A stretch of 64,000 nt of DNA from Fulvimarina sp039652615 (GCF_039652615.1 NZ_JBDJAC010000013.1:43646-107645), one strand, 5' to 3'. Shown: positions 46,126 to 54,339, counted from the stretch's first letter. Notes: a model not told the origin generated them from the sequence alone. A program made the numbers and translations.

Positions 46126-47130
46126 TCAGCGTAGCTGAAAGCGGATCGGGACCGTGAAGCTCATCGATCGCTGGCCGGCTTCGCGCGGGATTGGCGGAAA
46201 CGGCGAAGCCCGACGAATGGTGTCGATAGCCGCGCGGTCGATGAGCGAATTGCCCGACGAACGGGAAAGCCGGATGCCCGATGCGCCGCCTCTCGCCGAT
46301 ATCGTGAACGAGACGGTTGCCGTACCTTCAGCTCTCTGCCGGCGCGCTGCATTGGGATAACGCTGGGCGCCGCGGATCCGGGAAAGGATCTGACCGGAAT
46401 AGTTCGACCTCGCCTGGGACGCACTGATGCCCGACCCGCCGCCTCCGCTACGGGCGGCCCGGCCGCTTTCACGCGAACCGCGCCGGGCGTTCGCCTGGTT
46501 GCGGCCGCGATTGCCGCTGGCAGCCTCTGTCCGCTCCGCGCGTTGGGCTCGTTCCTGGCGCTGCGGCTGCGCCCTCTTCCGCTGCGGCTTTGCGCGCTCG
46601 GGCGGATCTTCGGCGACGCGGCGCGGCGGGGGATTGGGCCTGCGCGTTGGTTGCGGCACGTTGTCGGGCTGCGGGTCCATCGCCTCGACGGTTTCCGTGA
46701 CGGGCGCGATGGTCGTCGTCTCCGGCTCCACTGCGGCGACCTCGACACGTTCGGCGACCTCCGTCGTCTCCGGCGGAGCCTCGTCCACCGTCTCGGCTCT
46801 TTCTGGTTCAATATCGGGATTGACCTCCGCGACGAGGTCTTCCGGCGGCATGTCTGCGGGTGTCTCGACGGGCTCGGCGGTTTCAACCGGTTCGGCTTCG
46901 ATGGTCTCGACAGTTTCGGCGACCGTGGCGGTTTCGGCCTCGCTCGTTTCCTCGCCGGCGGCAAGCGCATCGAAAGGATCGCCGGAGACCGCCATCTGGA
47001 GGCCCGGCCCACCTTCCATCATGGCAGGCTCGTCTTCGCTCGTCGCCGAGGTCGCCCAAACCGCTGCGCCGGCATGGAGCGCGAAGGAAACAACGAGAGC
47101 GGATACGGCAGCGCGGCGTGTAAACCCCAT
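46126..47130 (-). CDS. tonB: TonB energy-transducing protein
   Basis: 334-residue TonB. The N-terminal anchor AAVSALVVSFALHAGAAVW is followed by a long Glu/Pro/Val/Thr-rich periplasmic spacer (about 40-170), then an Arg/Pro/Gln-rich stretch, and a C-terminal TonB domain beginning SNYSGQILSRIRGAQRYPNA and containing EGTATVSFTISARGGASGIR and RASPFPPIPREAGQRSMSFT. It couples the proton-motive force of ExbB/ExbD to the outer-membrane receptor. The gene sits two bases downstream of exbD2 in the exb operon. Confidence 0.93.
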   Translation of the reverse strand: MGFTRRAAVSALVVSFALHAGAAVWATSATSEDEPAMMEGGPGLQMAVSGDPFDALAAGEETSEAETATVAETVETIEAEPVETAEPVETPADMPPEDLVAEVNPDIEPERAETVDEAPPETTEVAERVEVAAVEPETTTIAPVTETVEAMDPQPDNVPQPTRRPNPPPRRVAEDPPERAKPQRKRAQPQRQERAQRAERTEAASGNRGRNQANARRGSRESGRAARSGGGGSGISASQARSNYSGQILSRIRGAQRYPNAARRQRAEGTATVSFTISARGGASGIRLSRSSGNSLIDRAAIDTIRRASPFPPIPREAGQRSMSFTVPIRFQLR

Positions 47131-47132
47131 GT

Positions 47133-47567
47133 CTACAGGCTCCCGCCGGATCGGGTGACGATGCGGGCCTCGAACCCGGCCGCGCGCAGGGTTCGCAGGA
47201 ACCCGATCAGATCGGTTGCCGGCAGGGACTGGTCCGCCGTGATGGAGAGTGGCGTGCCGGCGACGGAAGCCCCGTTCGCAGACGCTGCGACAGGTGCCGC
47301 ATTGGTTTCGCTGAGGGCTGCGAGCAAGGCGTCTTCGCTCACCGCCTCGCCCTCATAGCGCAGGTCCCCGGCGGCCGTGATGCCAACGGGCCCGGCGGGC
47401 GGACGCGTGCGTTCGGCCTCGCTCGTGCGGATCAGTTCGATATCGTTTTCGCTCGTCGCCGCGACCGTGCCGGCGAGCAGAAAGAAGATCAGCATCAGGA
47501 AGACGATGTTGATCAGCGCGATCGTCGGGTCCTGGCCACGGCGTCTTTTGGATCGGTCGAGTTTCAT
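47133..47567 (-). CDS. ExbD/TolR-family biopolymer transporter (second copy)
   Basis: 144-residue inner-membrane protein. The single transmembrane helix ALINIVFLMLIFFLLAGTVA follows the charged KLDRSKRRRGQDPT, and the membrane Asp of ExbD is replaced here: the usual LIDVIF reads LINIVF. The periplasmic part ends FLRTLRAAGFEARIVTRSGG. The lost Asp is notable because it is essential for proton use in E. coli ExbD (Asp25). It lies between exbD1 and tonB and may be a structural partner in a hetero-oligomer with the copy that keeps the Asp. Confidence 0.85.
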   Translation of the reverse strand: MKLDRSKRRRGQDPTIALINIVFLMLIFFLLAGTVAATSENDIELIRTSEAERTRPPAGPVGITAAGDLRYEGEAVSEDALLAALSETNAAPVAASANGASVAGTPLSITADQSLPATDLIGFLRTLRAAGFEARIVTRSGGSL

Positions 47568-47591
47568 GGCTGGCTTCCGGAATCGTTCAGA

Positions 47592-47978
47592 TCAGTCGGC
47601 GACGGAAATTGCGGAAAAGCCCGCCCGGCGGGCCGCTTCCACGGCACCGACAAGCGTCTGGCTGTCGGCGCCGTCATCGGCCTTCACGAGAAGCTTCTCG
47701 CCGCCGGCTTCGCGCAGGCCCGCGAGCCGTTCGACGAGGGCGATCGTCTCGACCACCTCTCCATTGACCGAGATTGCGCCGTCCGGCTTCGCGCGCAGGA
47801 GAATGTCCGGCGTCGAACCGCCGCTCGCGCCCTGTGGTGCAGGTGCCGCGATCTCCACCTGCTGATGGCGGACGAAAGTCGAGGTCAGCATGAAGAACAG
47901 GAGCAGGAGGAAGATGACGTCGATCAGAGACGTCATCGAAAGCCCTGCCCGCCGCGCTGGTTTCGCTCCGATGCGCAT
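47592..47978 (-). CDS. exbD: ExbD/TolR-family biopolymer transporter (first copy, Asp retained)
   Basis: 128-residue protein from ATG 47978, 4 bases after the ExbB stop. The transmembrane segment MTSLIDVIFLLLLFFMLTST carries the conserved Asp (LIDVIF) needed for proton flow, and the periplasmic domain includes LLVKADDGADSQTLVGAVEA. It forms the ExbB-ExbD motor with the upstream protein. A second, divergent exbD follows 24 bases downstream. An earlier in-frame start at 48026 would overlap exbB by 44 bases and is less likely. Confidence 0.92.
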   Translation of the reverse strand: MRIGAKPARRAGLSMTSLIDVIFLLLLFFMLTSTFVRHQQVEIAAPAPQGASGGSTPDILLRAKPDGAISVNGEVVETIALVERLAGLREAGGEKLLVKADDGADSQTLVGAVEAARRAGFSAISVAD

Positions 47979-47982
47979 CGCT

Positions 47983-48705
47983 TTATTCGCCCGGTGCGAG
48001 ATTGGCCGGCGCTTCGGGCACGGCACGCAATCCGGGACCGGTCGGGGTCTCGTCCCTGACGCGGCGATCGGTGATCCGGCGCGTGAAGATCGCGGCGACC
48101 GCCGTTTCCATGGCGACGCGCTCGTTCTCGATGCGCCCGTCGAACCATGTCGTGAGCAGTTGCGCCGGCATGGCGACGGCGAGGCCGACCGCCGTGGTCA
48201 GAAGCGCCACCCAGATGCCGCCGGCAAGCTGCGAGGGATCGATATCCGAGCCCGCGCTCTGCATGGCCTGGAAAGCCTCGATCATGCCGAGAACCGTGCC
48301 GAAGAGGCCGAGAAGCGGCGCGATCTGGGCAATGGCTTCAAGAAGCCTGAGGCCCGCCCCGAGCGAATGAAGCCGCTCCGTCGCGATCCGCTGCACGTCC
48401 TCCTCGATGGTCTGCCTGGCGGTGCCCGTCGACATCGCGCCACGGATTGAGGAGGCGACGATGGAAGCGACCGGGCCGGACCCGGTTTCGGCAAGCTTCA
48501 GCGCTTCGGACGTATCGCCGCGAACCCATGCCTCGACCGCCCGAGCGCCCGCGCGCCTGCGACCGACGCCTTCCGTCGAAAATTGCCAGAGCTTCAAGAG
48601 GACGACGGCGACGGCGACGACGGAGAGCATGGCGAGGATGAGGACGACGAAGCCGCCGAGCTCGTAGATATCGATGATCGGCTCGAGAAGGAAAGAAGCG
48701 TTCAT
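47983..48705 (-). CDS. exbB: ExbB/TolQ/MotA-family proton channel
   Basis: 240-residue inner-membrane protein with three predicted helices: GGFVVLILAMLSVVAVAVVL (about 17-36), IAPLLGLFGTVLGMIEAFQ (about 128-146), and IWVALLTTAVGLAVAMPAQLL (about 164-184). The second and third carry the typical LGLFGTVLGM and TTAVGLAVAMPA motifs lining the ExbD core. It powers TonB together with ExbD. It lies 28 bases downstream of a small exported protein gene and starts the core of the energy-transduction operon. Confidence 0.93.
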   Translation of the reverse strand: MNASFLLEPIIDIYELGGFVVLILAMLSVVAVAVVLLKLWQFSTEGVGRRRAGARAVEAWVRGDTSEALKLAETGSGPVASIVASSIRGAMSTGTARQTIEEDVQRIATERLHSLGAGLRLLEAIAQIAPLLGLFGTVLGMIEAFQAMQSAGSDIDPSQLAGGIWVALLTTAVGLAVAMPAQLLTTWFDGRIENERVAMETAVAAIFTRRITDRRVRDETPTGPGLRAVPEAPANLAPGE

Positions 48706-48732
48706 GGTGATCCAGGCATCCGTTGAGGCAGA

Positions 48733-49200
48733 TTAGAGACCGAAGGTGATGTCGTTCTTCGAGGACGCGGTGAGCGCGGATGCGCAGGCCTCTTCGGCAA
48801 CGCCTTCGCCCTCACAGGCCGACACGTCGTTGACGAGCACCCTGTCGATCCGATCGCAGGCAGCGCCGGACAGGTTGAACTCGCGCACCTTGGTGCGCCC
48901 CTCCGGCATCGCTCCGAAGTCGAGAACCAGGAGCCGCTCGATCAGGCCTTCCGGATTGAAGAGGACGATCTCGAACGCCGCCCTGGTGAGATCGGAGCCG
49001 AGGCCGTTCCGCGTCACGAAACCGAGCCGGCATCCGCCTTCGGTCGGCGTTGCGCGGTTGAGTTCGATCGAGAAGCTTTGCTCCGCGCCTGAGGCTTTGG
49101 AATCGGACGACTGATCCTGAGCCGTGGCCGGATGCGCGAGGACGGAGACGAAAAGGGTTGCAAAGGCAGCTGCGACGAGACGGTGAGGACAATTCGACAT
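48733..49200 (-). CDS. small exported protein of the exb-tonB operon
   Basis: 155-residue protein with a Sec signal peptide (AAAFATLFVSVLAHPATAQD, cleavage probably after Ala-27). The mature part has four cysteines (GGCRLGF, GAACDRI, VSACEGE, EEACASA), which could form two disulfides in the periplasm. It also holds RAAFEIVLFNPEGLIERLLV and FGAMPEGRTKVREFNLSG. I recognise it as a protein often seen before exbB in alphaproteobacterial tonB operons, but it has no known activity. First gene of the exbB-exbD-exbD-tonB-fhuF-DUF2218 set. Confidence 0.75.
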   Translation of the reverse strand: MSNCPHRLVAAAFATLFVSVLAHPATAQDQSSDSKASGAEQSFSIELNRATPTEGGCRLGFVTRNGLGSDLTRAAFEIVLFNPEGLIERLLVLDFGAMPEGRTKVREFNLSGAACDRIDRVLVNDVSACEGEGVAEEACASALTASSKNDITFGL

Positions 49201-49335
49201 TCGGCATCCTGAAGAACGGGTGGTCGTGAGACCGCCTATCGAAACCAGATATTTGAAGTCAAGTTTATAAGCATCGCTCTGGTGGATTTTGTGCTACCTT
49301 TCCAAAGATAAGCCACCTCTTCACCGCGTTTTGAT

Positions 49336-49352
49336 CTTTGAATTATTCTAAA
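49336..49352. promoter_or_regulatory. ICE-like box (Irr type) between exb operon and siderophore importer
   Basis: CTTTGAATTATTCTAAA matches the iron-control-element consensus TTTAGAA-N3-TTCTAAA at 12 of 14 defined positions. Irr binds such boxes in Rhizobiales. It lies between the divergent exb operon and the importer gene. Confidence 0.5.
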
Positions 49353-49438
49353 GAAACGCGCCCCTCTTCCTCGCCAAAGCCAACCAAAAGCGATGATTGT
49401 CGGATGTCAGCGCTGGCTTGTCGCCGAGCGCATAGAGT

Positions 49439-49453
49439 TGACAAAATAAATCA
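49439..49453 (+). promoter_or_regulatory. iron-responsive operator-like palindrome overlapping a -35 box before the importer
   Basis: TGACAAAATAAATCA fits TGA-N9-TCA and overlaps a perfect -35 hexamer TTGACA at 49438-49443. Binding of an iron-sensing repressor here should block RNA polymerase. It also argues that the importer gene starts further downstream, at 49510. Confidence 0.7.
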
Positions 49454-49509
49454 AGTTCATGCAGGTCTGGAGGCGACTAGCTTTCGATCGATTTCGCAGA
49501 AAGATCTTC

Positions 49510-50466
49510 ATGACCTCGTCGATGAAAACGGGCCTCCGGCTGAGCCGGGCGATGCTCTTATCCCTTCTCGCCTCAAGCCTCATCGCGCTCTCCTCGCCCG
49601 CCGCCGAGGCCGGCGATCGGTCGACCGAAATCAGCGTCGAGACGAATCGCGGCGCACAGAGCGTGCCAGCGAACCCGGAAACGCTGATCGTCTTCGATCT
49701 CGCCTCTCTCGATACACTGGGTGCGCTCGGTGTCGAGGTGGACGGCGTCCCCGACGCGCCCTATCCGCCAGCGCTCGCCCATTTCGGTGACGGCGGTCCG
49801 GAAAAGGTCGGCACCCTTTTCGAGCCCGATTTCGAAGCGGTGAACGCGCTTCAGCCGGACCTTATCATCACCGGCAGCCGTTCGATGGACAAAACCGAAG
49901 CCCTCTTTGCGATCGCGCCCACCATCGACATGACGGTGGACCCCGACGATTACCTGGACAGCGCGATCGACCGGATCGAGGCGCTCGCCGCAATCTTCGG
50001 CAAGAGCGAGACGGCGGAGACCCGGATCGCCGCCTTGCGCGCCTCGATCGAGACGCTTCGCGGCGAAGCGTCCGAAGCCGGGACCGGCCTCATTCTTCTG
50101 ACCACCGGCAACAAGGTCAGCGCCTTTGGCCCCGGCTCGCGTTTCGGCCTCTTGCACGACGCGTTCGGGATCGCGCCCGCCGATCGGAATTTGGGCGAAG
50201 GCACCCATGGCGAGGCGGTCTCCTTCGAATATATCGCCGAAACGAATCCGGACTGGCTCTTCGTCATCGACCGGGATGCAGCCATCGGCCAGGGTTCGGC
50301 GAAGGCTCTTCTCGACAACGAACTCGTCCGTGGAACCACCGCCTGGTCCAAAGGGCAGGTCGTCTATCTCGATCCGGGCGACTGGTATCTCGCCGGATCC
50401 GGCTTGCGCGCCCTTCAAAGCGCGGTAGATCAGCTGCAAGCGGCGCTGAAGCGGAAGGGCTCTTGA
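49510..50466 (+). CDS. siderophore ABC transporter substrate-binding protein (FatB/YclQ type)
   Basis: 318-residue periplasmic binding protein. The ATG at 49510 is preferred, because the longer frame from 49459 would begin inside the promoter. The signal peptide is LSRAMLLSLLASSLIALSSP with AEA before the mature part. The class III binding fold shows VFDLASLDTLGALGVEVDGV, KVGTLFEPDFEAVNALQPDL, IITGSRSMDKTEALFAIAPT and EYIAETNPDWLFVIDRDAAI, in the order of YclQ and FatB proteins that bind petrobactin and other catechol-type siderophores. The first of four genes of an FatBDCE-like importer. Confidence 0.88.
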   Translation: MTSSMKTGLRLSRAMLLSLLASSLIALSSPAAEAGDRSTEISVETNRGAQSVPANPETLIVFDLASLDTLGALGVEVDGVPDAPYPPALAHFGDGGPEKVGTLFEPDFEAVNALQPDLIITGSRSMDKTEALFAIAPTIDMTVDPDDYLDSAIDRIEALAAIFGKSETAETRIAALRASIETLRGEASEAGTGLILLTTGNKVSAFGPGSRFGLLHDAFGIAPADRNLGEGTHGEAVSFEYIAETNPDWLFVIDRDAAIGQGSAKALLDNELVRGTTAWSKGQVVYLDPGDWYLAGSGLRALQSAVDQLQAALKRKGS

Positions 50467-50497
50467 GGGCGGCGGACTGGAAGTCTGTCGCGGCAAG

Positions 50498-51490
50498 ATG
50501 TGGCTGAGGCCCCACTCCATGACCCAGAGATCGACAATTCTTGCCGCTGGTCTCGCGCTCGCCATGCTTGCCATCGCGAGCATCGCCATCGGCGCGGGCG
50601 ACCTGACGCTCGCGCGTCTCGTCTCGGGCGATCTCTCCGCTGACGAGCTGCAGCTCCTTCTCGTCAGCCGCCTGCCACGAAGCTTCGCCCTTCTGCTGGC
50701 GGGCGCCGGGCTCGCCGTCGCCGGGCTGATCATGCAGACGCTCACGTCCAACCGCTTCGTCGAACCCTCGACGGTCGGCGTGACGGAATCGGCGGCGCTT
50801 GGAATGCTGGGCACGACGCTGATCGCGCCATCGCTGCCGGTCTTCGGCAAGATGCTCGTCACCGCGGCCGCGGGGCTTGCCGGCGCGGGCCTGTTCATGG
50901 CGATCCTCGCCCGCCTGAGACTGCGCTCCGGCCTTCTCGTCCCGCTGGTCGGGCTGATCCTCGCCGGCATTCTCCAGGCCGCCGGGCAGTTCATCGCCTA
51001 TCGCTTCGATCTCATGCAGTCCCTCGGGGCCTGGCGCCTCGGCGATTTCTCCATGGTGCTCGCCGGTCGCTACGAGCTCCTGTGGATCGCCCTCGTTCTC
51101 ACACTCCTCGCCATCGTCTTTGCCGATCGCTTCACCCTCGCCGGCATGGGCCGCGATAAGGCCGTGGGGCTTGGCCTGTCCTATGGGCAGACGGTCTTTG
51201 TGGGCCTCGTCATCGTCTCCCTCGTCTCCGCCGTGACGATGGTTTCGGTCGGCACGATCCCCTTTGTCGGCCTCGTCGTCCCCAACCTCGTTTCCATGGC
51301 GATCGGAGACAATGGACGGCGGACGGTTCCGGTCGTCGCCCTGTCCGGCGCCGGCCTCGTCTGTCTCTGCGACATTCTCGGGCGGATCGTGCGAGCCCCT
51401 TACGAGGTTCCGGTCGGCACGACCATGGGCGTCATCGGATCGGTCATCTTTCTCGCGCTCCTCTTCCGGCAGAGGCCCGCCCATGGCTGA
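50498..51490 (+). CDS. FecCD-family siderophore permease, first subunit (FatD/YclN type)
   Basis: 330-residue inner-membrane permease with about nine to ten helices. Diagnostic segments are SRLPRSFALLLAGAGLAVAG, IMQTLTSNRFVEPSTVGVTE, GLILAGILQAAGQFIAYRF and SVGTIPFVGLVVPNLVSMAI. An alternative start ATG lies at 50519 with GAGG upstream. It pairs with the next permease, whose start overlaps its last 8 bases, and with the ATPase FatE-type gene. It carries the ferric siderophore from binding protein to cytosol. Confidence 0.9.
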   Translation: MWLRPHSMTQRSTILAAGLALAMLAIASIAIGAGDLTLARLVSGDLSADELQLLLVSRLPRSFALLLAGAGLAVAGLIMQTLTSNRFVEPSTVGVTESAALGMLGTTLIAPSLPVFGKMLVTAAAGLAGAGLFMAILARLRLRSGLLVPLVGLILAGILQAAGQFIAYRFDLMQSLGAWRLGDFSMVLAGRYELLWIALVLTLLAIVFADRFTLAGMGRDKAVGLGLSYGQTVFVGLVIVSLVSAVTMVSVGTIPFVGLVVPNLVSMAIGDNGRRTVPVVALSGAGLVCLCDILGRIVRAPYEVPVGTTMGVIGSVIFLALLFRQRPAHG

Positions 51491-52511
51491 CGTGATGAGC
51501 GATGGCGCGCGCCAGCGCCCGGTCTCGCCTGGCAGGACGAGCCTGCCGGATGCCAGCCCCTTCACCGAGCACGCGCGAACCCTTCTCGTCCTCGCCGCCC
51601 TCGCCCTCCTCTCCGCCATCCTCTTCATGACGCTCGGCGCGCGCGGCTCCTGGTCCTTCGTTCTGCCCTTTCGCGGCACGAAACTCGCCGCGATGGTGCT
51701 CGTCGGCCATGGGATCGCGGTCTCGACCGTCCTCTTTCAGACGATTTCCGGCAACCACATCCTAACGCCCTCCATCATGGGCTTCGACGCGCTTTACCGG
51801 CTGATCCAGACGCTGATCGTCTTCTTCGCCGGCGCCGCCTTCACGGCGCGCATCGATCCGCTCGCTCTCTTTTCGGTGGAGACCGGAATTCTCGTCGGCT
51901 TTGCCTTGTTGCTCTACGGCTCGCTCATCTCCACCCATGCCCGCGACATCCACCGCCTGCTGCTGATCGGCTTTGTCATGGGCGTCCTCTTCCGGTCGCT
52001 CGACGAGCTGATGCAGCGGCTGATCGACCCCAACGACTTCGTCGTCCTTCAGGACCTGATGTTCGCCAGCTTCAACACGGTAGACGAAACACTTCTGGCC
52101 GTCGCCGCCGCCCTGATCGCCGGCGCGACGCTTCTGACGGCGCGTTTGACATCGATCCTCGACGTCATGGCGCTCGGACGCGACACGGCGATCTCGCTCG
52201 GCATCGCCCATCGCAAGGTCACGCTTCAGGTTCTGGCGCTCTGCGCCATCTTCGTGGCGGTCTCGACGGCGCTGGTCGGGCCGGTGACGTTTTTCGGGCT
52301 CATCGTCGCGAGCCTCGCCCGGACGCTGGTCGGATCGCGCCACCATGCCGTCACGCTTCTGGCCGCCAGCCTACTGGGCGTGATCGCCCTCGCCGGGGGG
52401 CAGACCATCCTCGAACATGCGCTCGGCTACAATTCCGCGCTCGGCATGGTCGTCGAATTTCTCGGGGGTCTCGTGTTCCTCGCGCTTCTTCTTAAGAAAG
52501 GCACCGCATGA
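51483..52511 (+). CDS. FecCD-family siderophore permease, second subunit (FatC/YclO type)
   Basis: 342-residue permease with predicted helices such as TLLVLAALALLSAILFMTL and ATLLTARLTSILDVMALGRD, and the typical LIVASLARTLVGSRHHAVTL cytosolic loop that docks the ATPase. The start region ARGSWSFVLPFRGTKLAAMV and HGIAVSTVLFQTISGNHILT matches YclO/FatC proteins. It overlaps the first permease by 8 bases and the ATPase gene by 4, an arrangement that couples translation of all three. Confidence 0.9.
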   Translation: MADVMSDGARQRPVSPGRTSLPDASPFTEHARTLLVLAALALLSAILFMTLGARGSWSFVLPFRGTKLAAMVLVGHGIAVSTVLFQTISGNHILTPSIMGFDALYRLIQTLIVFFAGAAFTARIDPLALFSVETGILVGFALLLYGSLISTHARDIHRLLLIGFVMGVLFRSLDELMQRLIDPNDFVVLQDLMFASFNTVDETLLAVAAALIAGATLLTARLTSILDVMALGRDTAISLGIAHRKVTLQVLALCAIFVAVSTALVGPVTFFGLIVASLARTLVGSRHHAVTLLAASLLGVIALAGGQTILEHALGYNSALGMVVEFLGGLVFLALLLKKGTA

Positions 52512-53266
52512 TCGAAGCGCAAGGCCTGACCAAACGCTACGGGCATCGGCTCGTCGTCGACGACGTCGACCTCACCTTGCCGCCGTCGGGCCTGACGGCG
52601 ATCATCGGCCCGAACGGGGCCGGCAAGTCGACGCTTCTTGCGATGATCGCCCGGCTTTTGCCCGCGGATGCCGGACGTGCGCTCGTCGCCGGTCTCGACG
52701 TCGCGACAACGCCCGGCGACCAGCTCGCCAGACGCCTCGCGATCCTCAGGCAGGAAAACGCCATTCTCTCCCGCCTGACGGTGCGCGATCTCGTCGGCTT
52801 CGGCCGGTTTCCCCATTCGAAGGGACGTCTTTCGGCGTCAGACCGCGCCATCGTCGAAGAGGCGATCGGCTTTCTCGGCCTCGAGGATCTTGCCGAGCGC
52901 TTTCTGGACGAACTCTCCGGCGGCCAGCGCCAGCGCGCCTTCGTCGCCATGGCGCTCGCCCAGGACACCGACATCATCCTCCTCGACGAACCGCTCAACA
53001 ATCTCGACATCCGCCACGCCGTCGAGATCATGCGCCTGATGCGAAAGGCGGCCGACGAGCGCGGCAAGACCGTCGTCGTCGTCATCCACGACATAAACTT
53101 CGCGGCCGCCTATGCCGATCGGATCGTCGCCATGAGGAACGGCCGCATCGCGCGGGAAGGACCAGTGCCCGCGGTAATCACCGAGGCCGTCATCGGCGAA
53201 ATTTTCGGATTGCCGGTCCATGTCCGCGACCTCGATGGGCAGGTCACCTGTCTGTTCCGGCGCTGA
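52508..53266 (+). CDS. siderophore ABC transporter ATPase (FatE/YclP type)
   Basis: 252-residue ATPase of the iron-siderophore group. Walker A GPNGAGKS lies at residues about 33-40, Q-loop LAILRQENAILSRLTVRDLV, signature ELSGGQRQRAFVAMAL, Walker B DIILLDEPLNNLD, and H-loop VVVIHDINFAAAYADRIVAM. Its ATG overlaps the second permease stop. It powers the importer encoded from 49510. It is the last gene of the petrobactin-type locus; beyond its stop lie about 240 bases with an eroded palindromic repeat. Confidence 0.92.
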   Translation: MIEAQGLTKRYGHRLVVDDVDLTLPPSGLTAIIGPNGAGKSTLLAMIARLLPADAGRALVAGLDVATTPGDQLARRLAILRQENAILSRLTVRDLVGFGRFPHSKGRLSASDRAIVEEAIGFLGLEDLAERFLDELSGGQRQRAFVAMALAQDTDIILLDEPLNNLDIRHAVEIMRLMRKAADERGKTVVVVIHDINFAAAYADRIVAMRNGRIAREGPVPAVITEAVIGEIFGLPVHVRDLDGQVTCLFRR

Positions 53267-53440
53267 CAGAGGCCTTCACGCCTTTGGAGATCAGCTGATC
53301 GGATCTGGCCTTGAGGTCCGGATTGAACCGGATCGCGACGAGGGCCGGCATATAAAGCGCCTGACGCGCATTCGAGCGGCCGCCCTGAACGAAGGAGCGC
53401 CCTCTCCATTTGCCCGATGGCCAATTCTCGTCCGACGCGC

Positions 53441-53513
53441 GGTTTAAGCGCCGATCGGGCTGCCGACAGGCCTTCGAAAGCGATGCTTTTAAAGTCCGCC
53501 GGTATTACACTTC
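53441..53513. repeat. copy of dispersed intergenic repeat (CGCCG-CGGGCTGCCGAC ... GTCCGCCGGTAT)
   Basis: Aligned with 61740-61812, about three quarters of the bases match, including TCGGGCTGCCGAC and AAAG-TCCGCCGGTAT. The inner palindrome GAAACC-GGTTTC is degraded here. It lies between two convergent operons, running into the end of the GntR gene. Confidence 0.6.
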
Positions 53514-54182
53514 AGCGGCCTGGTTCTTCGTCAAGGCGTTCTTGGCGCCGTGAATATGGCCTCGCATGATCGCCTTCGCCCATTCAGCGTCTCGGGAGGC
53601 AATTGCATCGATGAGATTGCGGTGATCGCTCATCGCGCGCGCGATCTCCTCGCTAGAGAGATTGATATAGGTGTTGATGAGGAACCCGATATCCATCAGC
53701 CGCGCCGCCGAGTCCGCCAGCGTCGCGTTCTGCGCTGCAACCAGAACGCGTTGGTGGAACGCCTTGTTAAGCGAGGACAGGGTCTCGATCGCGCCGGGGG
53801 CCGTTGCGAAATGGTGTTCCATCCGCGCCTGCAGATCCTTCAGATCATTGAGATCGGCCCCGGATCGGGCCTTCGCTGCGAGCCCCGCCGCCGCGCTCTC
53901 GAGGATAGCGCGGACGTCGTAGATATCGGCGATGTCACTCTGCGACCGTTGCTTGATGACGGTGCCGGAGCGCGGGGTCATGTCCACGAACCCGTCGGCG
54001 GCCAGCCGCACGATGGCCGAGCGCACCGGGGTGCGGCTTGCGCCGAAGCGCTCGGCGAGAAGCTCCTCCGTCACCCGTTCTCCGGGCTTGAGGCTCCCGG
54101 CCAGAATCTCCCGGCGAATTTCCTCATACACCCGGTCAGCGGCCCTTAGCCCCGGCTTGGACTGCCCGTTACGAAGCGACAT
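53505..54182 (-). CDS. GntR-family transcriptional regulator with FCD domain
   Basis: 225-residue regulator of the FadR subfamily, started at ATG 54182. The winged helix-turn-helix shows DRVYEEIRREILAGSLKPGE, RVTEELLAERFGASRTPVRS and IVRLAADGFVDMTPRSGTVI. The FCD effector domain begins YDVRAILESAAAGLAAKARS and has LNKAFHQRVLVAAQN and AMSDHRNLIDAIASRD with His residues that often bind a metal and small carboxylates. It probably senses the substrate of the divergent CoA-transferase/TRAP operon and controls it; a repeated ATTGGATACA lies between the two. Confidence 0.9.
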   Translation of the reverse strand: MSLRNGQSKPGLRAADRVYEEIRREILAGSLKPGERVTEELLAERFGASRTPVRSAIVRLAADGFVDMTPRSGTVIKQRSQSDIADIYDVRAILESAAAGLAAKARSGADLNDLKDLQARMEHHFATAPGAIETLSSLNKAFHQRVLVAAQNATLADSAARLMDIGFLINTYINLSSEEIARAMSDHRNLIDAIASRDAEWAKAIMRGHIHGAKNALTKNQAAEV

Positions 54183-54192
54183 CAGACCCCCT

Positions 54193-54254
54193 ATTGGATA
54201 CAATATGCGACATTTTCAGGCTATGACCGAGGATTGCTTGACGAATTGGATACA
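54193..54254. promoter_or_regulatory. repeated ATTGGATACA, candidate operator of the GntR regulator
   Basis: ATTGGATACA occurs at 54193-54202 and again at 54245-54254, 52 bases apart, in the divergent promoter region. The spacing is about five helical turns, which suits cooperative binding by a GntR/FCD dimer. Confidence 0.5.
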
Positions 54255-54339
54255 TTGGGTATTTTGAAAACGAAAGACAATAATCCGCAGATCAAGCGGA
54301 ACACGGGATGTGGGAGCGTCTCGTTCAGGGAGGACATCA

